The notes beneath the pieces were generated by a model. That model saw only the letters and a program-made list of their open reading frames with translations, was not told where the DNA came from and did not search any database. A stretch of DNA of 64,000 nucleotides from Streptomyces sp. LBL (GTDB taxonomy: Bacteria; Actinomycetota; Actinomycetes; Streptomycetales; Streptomycetaceae): assembly GCF_029893585.1 (NCBI RefSeq), contig NZ_JARXYX010000024.1:1-64000 (forward strand). The letters are read 5' to 3'. Position 1 is the stretch's first letter, and every line of letters starts with the position of its first letter. Below are positions 58,780-64,000 of the stretch, one piece after another. The position numbers and the translations under genes were made by a program.

Positions 58780-61700
58780 TCACCCCAGTTTCGTAGCCAG
58801 CCCAGGCCACCGCCTGACAAGTGCCTCCTCCACCGTCGGCAGTGCACGCTGCCCCGCCAGGGCCGACGTGATGGACGCCGCCACTCCTGCCCAGGCCACC
58901 GGGCCCAGCGGCGTGCAGCCGAAGAGCTGACTCACGCCCGGTGTCTCGACCAGCGCCACCAGCGCGACGGCCGAGCCCAGGGACGTGATCTGGACCAGGG
59001 TGCTGCCGCGGCGGTCGGCCAGGGTCTGGGCCAGCTGGGTGCCCACCACCGCGCAGAGGGCCATCGTCGTCGAACGGCGGGCCGTGCCCGGGGTGAAGCG
59101 GCCCACGAGCCAGGCGACGGTCGCGCCGAGGCAGGTGGTGAGGGCGCGGTGGCGGATCTGGCGGATCAGCGGGGCGCCCAGCACGGAGGTGGCGAGCGGT
59201 GCGCCCGGTCCCGCGTCGTCGGGTTCCTCCTCCTGCCGGGTCGGTGTCACCGCGACCGCCATCGCCGGGAACAGGTCCGTGAACAGGTTGACCAGGAGCA
59301 TCTGGCGGGTGGACAGGGGCGCGGCGCCCGACAGGAGAGTGCCGACGATGCCGAAGGCGACCTCGCCCGCGTTGCCGCCGATCAGGATCGCGATGGCGTC
59401 GGCGACGCTGTGCCACAGAGCGCGGCCTTCACGGACCGCCTCGATGAGGACCGTCATGTCGTCGTCGGTGAGGACGAGGTCGGCGGCGTTCCGGGCGGCG
59501 GCCGAGCCGCGGGCCTGGATGCCCACGCCGACGTCGGCGGCACGGATGGCGGCCGCGTCGTTGGCGCCGTCGCCGACCATGCCGACGACCCGGCCGGCGT
59601 CCCGCAGGGCCTCGACGACCATGAGCTTCTGCTCCGGCGCGACCCGGGCCACCACGTCGGCGTCCCGCAGCATCCGGGCACGGGCCGAGCGGTCGGCGGC
59701 GGCGAGTTCGTCGCCGGTGACCACGCTCGCGTCCTGAGGCCAGCCCAGGTCGGCGGCGATGGCACGGGCGGTCTGCGGGTGGTCGCCGGTCAGCACGACC
59801 GGCCGTACGCCCGCCTCCCGCAGCCCCCGCACCAGCGCCGGGGACGACTCGCGGGCCACGTCGGCAAGGGCGAGGAGCCCGGCGAACTCCAGCCCGCGCA
59901 GGGGCTCTTCGAGGACGTCCGTCGCCGACTCCCCCTCGTCCAGCGGGCGCCGGGCCACCGCGAGGATCCGCAGCCCGTCGCCGGCCAGGGAGTGGGCCCG
60001 GTCGGAGACAGGGGAGGGGAGTCCGGCGCAGGCGGGCAGGACGGTCTCGGGGGCGCCCTTGACGACCAGGACGGGGGATCCGTCCCCGGCCCGGCCGACG
60101 GCGGCGGCGTACCCGCGGCCCGCCTCGAAGGGCAGGCCCTCGGTCTGCTCCCAGTCCTCGTCGGGGCCGGCGGCGTCCAGGACGGCCTCGTCGGTGGCGT
60201 GCGGGGGGCGGGCCGAGTCGCCGTTGGCCGAGTCGCCGTTGAGCTGGGGGCAGGCACGGGCCCCGGTCCGCAGCGGGCCGTCCGCGCCGGGCTCGGCCGG
60301 CGTGTGGACCGTGCCGTCCGCGTCCGCCACGCGCACCAGGCGCAGCCGGTTCTCGGTCAGGGTGCCGGTCTTGTCGAAGCAGATGGTGTCCATCCGCCCC
60401 AGCGCCTCCAGCGTGCGCGGGGCGCGGACGAGGACTCCGCGGCCGCTGAGCCGGCGGGCGGCGGCCAACTGCGCCACCGTGGCCACCAGCGGCAGCCCTT
60501 CCGGTACGGCGGCCACCGCGACGGCCACGCCACCGCTCACCGCCTGCCGGATCGGCGTACCCCGCAGCAGCGACAGGCCGGTCACGGCGGCGCCGCCCGC
60601 CATCGTCAACGGCATGGCCTTGCGGGTGAGTTCCTGCAGCCGGGCCTGCACTCCGCCGGCCGGCGGGACCCGGGCGGCGAGGGCGACGGCCCGGGCGGCC
60701 TCGGTGCGGTCGCCGGTGTCCACGACGACCGCCTGGGCGCGTCCGGCCACCACGGTCGTCCCCTCGAAGACCATGCACTGCCGTTCGGCGACGGGGGCGC
60801 GCGGGGCCGGGTCCATGCCCTTGTCCACCGGCAGGGACTCGCCGGTCAGCGCGGACTCGTCCACCTCCAGGCCGTCCTCCCACAGCAGCCGGGCGTCGGC
60901 CGGGACCACGTCATCGGCCTGGAGGTCGACGACGTCGCGGGTGCTGAGCTTGGCGGCGTCCACGACATGGGTCTCCTCAGGGGAGTCCGCGACCCGCGCC
61001 TTCTGCTTCTGCTGCGCCAGCAGCCCGGACAGCGCCCGCTCGGCCCGCAGCCGCTGGACCCCGCCGACCAGGGCGTTCAGGTCGAGGGCGCCGAGGACCA
61101 GCAGGGCGTCCACGGCCGACCCGAGGATCGCCGACGCGGCCGATCCGACCGCCAGGACCGGGGTGAGGGGATCATCGAGTTCGTTCCGTACGGCCCGGGC
61201 GAGTTGCAGCGTCCCCCGCACGGGGGCCAGCGCGGGCAGGCGTACGACGCTGTCGGCGGCCGTGCGGACACGGGCGACCGTCTGCTCGACGGCGGTCGTC
61301 TCCGGGGGTGCCTCGTGCTCCAGCCGGTCCTGCACCTCGTCCGGGTCCAGGGCGTGCCAGGAGACCCGGGGCCTGGGGTGCGGGGCGCGCGTCAGCGCCA
61401 CGCGGAGGGCGGCGCGGGCCCCGGTGTACAGGGCCGCCGTCGCGGCGATGTCGACGGGCGCGTGCCGCAAGCCGGGCAGCAGCAGCTGCATACCGTTGCC
61501 CCGGCCCCGGCCCCGGCTCCTGCCCCTGCCCCTGCCCCTGCCCCTGCCGGACTCGCCGACGGCCACCAGCAGCCCGGACAGCGCGGCGCCGGACCGGGCG
61601 AGGGTCTGCGACCGGCGGCCGACCGCGCGGGCCACCGGTACGGCGGTCAGCAGCCGCCATACGTCGGTCAGGCCGTGCGGGGCCAGGACGTCCGCGCCCC

Positions 61701-63300
61701 ACACCACCTGGCTGTCCGCGTCGGTGAGGGCGACGGCCACGTCACCGCGCAGGAGTCCTTCGGTGACGTCGGTGTCGTCGTGCGGGCGGGGCCGGGCGAC
61801 CGTGAGGACACCACCGCCCTCGGCGCGCAGTTCGTCCACCACCTCGCCGAGCGGCCGTTCGGCGCCGACCACCTGGTCGGCGAGGCCGGTGAAGTCGGCG
61901 AGCGCGGGGTCGTCCACGACCACGACCCGCAGCCCGGCCCGGCGGGCCGCGTCGAGGACGGCCTCGGTCCAGGGGTCCGCCCCGGCGCCGGGGGTGAGCA
62001 GCGCGCTCGGGTGGAGGACGACGGTGCCGGCCATCTCCAGCTGCCGCAGCCGCTCCGGGTCGCGCACCAGCACACCCGTCCCCGACAGGGCGCCGCTCAG
62101 GACGGCGTGGAAGGCGGCGGGGCCGTACCGGGCGGCCTTGGGCGAGCCGGCCAGCACCGCCTCGGCGGCCTCGGCGATGTCGTGCTTGACGAGCAGCGCG
62201 GCGACGGCGCCCAGGACGCTGCCGGTGGAGGCGTGGGCGGCGTACTCCTGCGCGGGCGAGGTCCGCAGCGCGGGGCGCTGCGCGGGGGTCGCCGGGACGC
62301 TGTGCCGGTCCGGTGCGCACAGCTGGTCGTGCACGGTCTCGAAGGTGGCCGTACGGGCGAGCGCCTCCCCGAACTGGCAGGTGCGCAGGGAGCCGTCGAG
62401 CAGCAGCGAGGTGGGGGTCTGGCCGGCGCCGTGCACGACCGCGTTGGCGGCGGCCAGCACCACGTCCATCCGGGAGTCGCCGAGCCACCCCCGCAGCCAG
62501 GAACGGAAGCGGGGGTTCTCCCGCAGCAGGGTCACCGTCGCCGTCACCAGCCGGGGCGAGGGCGGCAGCCGCAGCGTGGACGCGGTGACGGCGGCCACGG
62601 TACCCAGCGCGTCGGCCCCGATCGCCAGGGCCGCGGTCCGCACGGAGGCCGGATCACCGGGGTGCGTGAGCTCTTCCACGTCGTCGACGTGGCCGGGGAC
62701 CAGCCCGTGCCGCTCGGCGAGCGCCGACGCCCGCTCCATCACGTCATCACTGACGGCGTCCTCGACCGCCACCACGACCAGCCGCTCCAGCCCACTGTCC
62801 CAGTACGCGAGCGCCACGTCGGGGTGCTCGGCGAGGGCCGCGGCGACGCGGCGGGCGAGGTGTTCGGTGCGGGCGGTGAGGGGGGAGCGGGAGGGCGTGC
62901 CGACTGTGGGTACTGCTGTGGACTGGGGCTCTGTCTTGTGCTGGGGCTCTGTCTTGTGCCGGTGCTCCGCCGCGTCGTACGGGGCTTCCGCTGCGTCGTC
63001 GTACGGGGCTTCCGGTGCCTCCTCGTACGGGGCTTCCGCCTCTGTCCGCGGGCGCAGGGCCAGGTGGGCCCGGGTTCCCGAACGCCAGTCGCGGGTGCTG
63101 CCCGGGGCCGCCGCCCGGGCGACCCGGGCCATCCGGAGGGCGAAGTCCGCGCCGCGTACGCCGGCGCGGGCCGTGCCCGCCGCGGCTCCGGCGGCCGCGC
63201 CGACCGCCGGAGCCGCTCCGCGCGCCAGCAGTCGCGGTCCGGCCATGACGAGGCCGGCGGCGACCGCTGTCGGGCGGGCGGGAATTCCTCTGCTCATCAC
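58780..63300 (-). CDS. Large CtpI-like cation-translocating P-type ATPase
   Basis: This 1506-residue pump is about twice the size of ordinary heavy-metal ATPases and resembles mycobacterial CtpH/CtpI. The N-terminal ~650 residues include an Ala-rich start, repeats (EAPYDDAAEAPYDAAE; HKTEPQHKTEPQ) and two degenerate HMA/HAD-like modules. A Gly-Arg run ([16 protein letters not shown], about 590) follows. The catalytic half has LTGESLPVDKG (near 820), phosphorylated Asp in ICFDKTGTLTEN (near 977), a KGAPE nucleotide-binding loop and MVGDGANDAAAI (near 1242). TM helices follow, with NLFTDLFPAMAVAV. Ion is unknown. It starts 6 bp after the stop of the small upstream gene. Confidence 0.92.
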   Translation of the reverse strand: MMSRGIPARPTAVAAGLVMAGPRLLARGAAPAVGAAAGAAAGTARAGVRGADFALRMARVARAAAPGSTRDWRSGTRAHLALRPRTEAEAPYEEAPEAPYDDAAEAPYDAAEHRHKTEPQHKTEPQSTAVPTVGTPSRSPLTARTEHLARRVAAALAEHPDVALAYWDSGLERLVVVAVEDAVSDDVMERASALAERHGLVPGHVDDVEELTHPGDPASVRTAALAIGADALGTVAAVTASTLRLPPSPRLVTATVTLLRENPRFRSWLRGWLGDSRMDVVLAAANAVVHGAGQTPTSLLLDGSLRTCQFGEALARTATFETVHDQLCAPDRHSVPATPAQRPALRTSPAQEYAAHASTGSVLGAVAALLVKHDIAEAAEAVLAGSPKAARYGPAAFHAVLSGALSGTGVLVRDPERLRQLEMAGTVVLHPSALLTPGAGADPWTEAVLDAARRAGLRVVVVDDPALADFTGLADQVVGAERPLGEVVDELRAEGGGVLTVARPRPHDDTDVTEGLLRGDVAVALTDADSQVVWGADVLAPHGLTDVWRLLTAVPVARAVGRRSQTLARSGAALSGLLVAVGESGRGRGRGRGRSRGRGRGNGMQLLLPGLRHAPVDIAATAALYTGARAALRVALTRAPHPRPRVSWHALDPDEVQDRLEHEAPPETTAVEQTVARVRTAADSVVRLPALAPVRGTLQLARAVRNELDDPLTPVLAVGSAASAILGSAVDALLVLGALDLNALVGGVQRLRAERALSGLLAQQKQKARVADSPEETHVVDAAKLSTRDVVDLQADDVVPADARLLWEDGLEVDESALTGESLPVDKGMDPAPRAPVAERQCMVFEGTTVVAGRAQAVVVDTGDRTEAARAVALAARVPPAGGVQARLQELTRKAMPLTMAGGAAVTGLSLLRGTPIRQAVSGGVAVAVAAVPEGLPLVATVAQLAAARRLSGRGVLVRAPRTLEALGRMDTICFDKTGTLTENRLRLVRVADADGTVHTPAEPGADGPLRTGARACPQLNGDSANGDSARPPHATDEAVLDAAGPDEDWEQTEGLPFEAGRGYAAAVGRAGDGSPVLVVKGAPETVLPACAGLPSPVSDRAHSLAGDGLRILAVARRPLDEGESATDVLEEPLRGLEFAGLLALADVARESSPALVRGLREAGVRPVVLTGDHPQTARAIAADLGWPQDASVVTGDELAAADRSARARMLRDADVVARVAPEQKLMVVEALRDAGRVVGMVGDGANDAAAIRAADVGVGIQARGSAAARNAADLVLTDDDMTVLIEAVREGRALWHSVADAIAILIGGNAGEVAFGIVGTLLSGAAPLSTRQMLLVNLFTDLFPAMAVAVTPTRQEEEPDDAGPGAPLATSVLGAPLIRQIRHRALTTCLGATVAWLVGRFTPGTARRSTTMALCAVVGTQLAQTLADRRGSTLVQITSLGSAVALVALVETPGVSQLFGCTPLGPVAWAGVAASITSALAGQRALPTVEEALVRRWPGLATKLG
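61500..61553 (-). repeat. Hexanucleotide tract encoding Gly-Arg repeats
   Basis: (GGCAGG/GGCCGG)n on the minus strand encodes a Gly-Arg dipeptide run inside the P-type ATPase's N-terminal half. Such tracts are slippage-prone and may differ in length between strains. Confidence 0.85.
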
Positions 63301-63306
63301 GCTCCC

Positions 63307-63819
63307 TCAGCCGCTCGTACCGTCATGCCGGCCCGGCGCGGCGTGGTCGGCATGGTGTGTGGGCAGCTTGTCGGAGGGCGTGTCCGGCGTCGCCGTACGC
63401 CCCCGGGACGAGGGGGTACTGGACGCCAGCACCTGCGGTGTCGGTGCCTTGCCGCCCGACGCTCCGGCACCCTCTGATTCACCGGCTGATCCACCGACGG
63501 CCTCGGTCCCCTCGGCCCCTTCGGCCCCCTCGACCTCGGGCTTCCGATCCGTCACCGTCTCCGGCTGCCGCGGCTGCGTCAGCCACGCCACCGCCGCTCC
63601 GGTGACGGCGACGGGCCATTCCACGACTCCCGCGACGCCGAGCACTCCGGCGCCGGTGTACACGGCGAGCCGCCGCCCCCGCGGCGACACCGCTCCGACC
63701 TTGTCCAGCGCACCCTCGGCCGCCCGGCCCACCGTTCCGGCGCCGGGCACCTTGCGCAGTACCGAGGCGGCCGCTCGCAGCGGTTGCGGGAGATTCTGTG
63801 TCGAATTCTGCTCGGCCAT
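63307..63819 (-). CDS. Small membrane protein coupled to the P-type ATPase
   Basis: This 170-residue protein has an N-terminal amphipathic region (LPQPLRAAASVLRKVPGAGTVGRAAEGALDKVG). A hydrophobic hairpin or single TM segment follows (about 52-79, LAVYTGAGVLGVAGVVEWPVAVTGAAVAWL), and then a disordered acidic Gly/Glu/Ala tail with a His-rich end (THHADHAAPGRHDG). Six bases separate its stop from the ATPase start. Small membrane proteins in this position accompany CtpI-like ATPases in actinobacteria and could be an accessory subunit; the His-rich tail might bind metal (inference). Confidence 0.75.
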   Translation of the reverse strand: MAEQNSTQNLPQPLRAAASVLRKVPGAGTVGRAAEGALDKVGAVSPRGRRLAVYTGAGVLGVAGVVEWPVAVTGAAVAWLTQPRQPETVTDRKPEVEGAEGAEGTEAVGGSAGESEGAGASGGKAPTPQVLASSTPSSRGRTATPDTPSDKLPTHHADHAAPGRHDGTSG

Positions 63820-63877
63820 GACTCTCCTCGGGTCGTTGCCTCACCTCTCGGTGGCCGAGTTCCCGCACTTCGGAGAG

Positions 63878-64000
63878 TCATCCGCGGGACAAGGCCACTC
63901 CGTTCTCGCGCTCGTTCTCCCGTCCCCGCCCCCGCCTCTGTTCCCGCTCCCGCTCCCGCTCCCGCTCCCGCTCCCGCTCCAGCGCGAGTGCGTGCAGCCG
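63878..64000 (-). CDS. C-terminal end of an Arg/Glu-repeat protein, partial
   Basis: A minus-strand frame is open from the window edge to a TGA at 63878-63880. It encodes LHALALE, then an (Arg-Glu)n run, then QRRGRGRENERENGVALSRG. The coding phase matches the hexanucleotide (CCCGCT)n tract at about 63943-63978. The gene body lies beyond the window. It would be upstream of, and co-oriented with, the small protein and ATPase. Because GC-rich repeats stay open by chance, coding status is uncertain. Confidence 0.45.
   Translation of the reverse strand, partial: RLHALALEREREREREREREQRRGRGRENERENGVALSRG
63943..63980. repeat. (CCCGCT)n hexanucleotide tract
   Basis: About six perfect tandem copies of CCCGCT lie near the right edge; on the minus strand they encode alternating Glu and Arg. 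Confidence 0.9.

Noticed and set aside
59149-63477. A 1442-codon open frame on plus across the P-type ATPase gene
   Set aside because: It is a shadow of the ATPase gene (Gly/His/Asp/Arg-rich, no motif); the minus frame holds the TGES, DKTGT and GDGxND motifs.

Overview
The window is high-GC actinobacterial DNA and almost certainly Streptomyces. The evidence is the GTG/TTG starts with GGAGG-type ribosome sites, a HrdA-type sigma factor next to dnaG, a SapA-like spore-associated protein, GlnR-type boxes at nitrogen genes and ROK-regulated glycosidases. Most of it is chromosomal core, carried by genes on both strands, with three accessory patches: the left edge, about 8.8-13.9 kb, and about 45-48.4 kb.

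Layout. 1-2.3 kb: the edge of an integrative element (HTH/excisionase-like gene and tyrosine integrase) abutting the 3' end of a CAU tRNA, followed by two tRNA-Asn genes. 2.8-8.7 kb: YtxH-like protein, FGGY sugar kinase and a heterodimeric ABC exporter. 8.8-13.9 kb: accessory patch with a decayed and nested IS, a SapA-like secreted protein, small unknown genes and a truncated relaxase. 13.9-21.3 kb (minus strand): hrdA, dnaG, FAD-dependent reductase, dGTPase and a CbiX-type chelatase. 21.5-34.5 kb: SanA-like protein, assimilatory nitrate reductase, GGCT, M4 protease, a class F sortase with its neighbour, an HxlR/imine-reductase pair, then FAD reductase-nirB-nirD. 34.8-41.2 kb: SDR, carbonic anhydrase-SulP pair, two-component system. 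41.7-48.4 kb: ppdK, then a tail-spike-like beta-helix protein divergent from a processive glycosyltransferase. 48.6-55.9 kb: ROK regulator, two alpha-glucan-type glycosidases, LTA-synthase/sulfatase-like protein. 56-64 kb: dusB, MFS exporter, a 1506-residue CtpI-like P-type ATPase with a small partner, and the end of an Arg/Glu-repeat protein.

How genes work together. Nitrate is reduced by the 22.3 kb molybdoenzyme and nitrite by NirBD at 31.5 kb. The two loci are separated by about 6 kb of unrelated genes, yet each carries a GlnR-like box at the same distance from its start codon, and a CbiX-type chelatase that could supply siroheme lies nearby. Carbonic anhydrase and SulP transporter genes overlap by ATGA and probably form a bicarbonate-handling unit. 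ROK regulator and glycosidases form a sugar-regulated cluster.

A recurring oddity is in-frame minisatellite-like expansion in linkers and tails of unrelated proteins (SulP, sortase, chelatase, response regulator, sulfatase, P-type ATPase, a GD-repeat micro-ORF, an ER-repeat tail). No rRNA, CRISPR array or complete prophage is visible. Family assignments rest on motifs read by eye; no database search was run.
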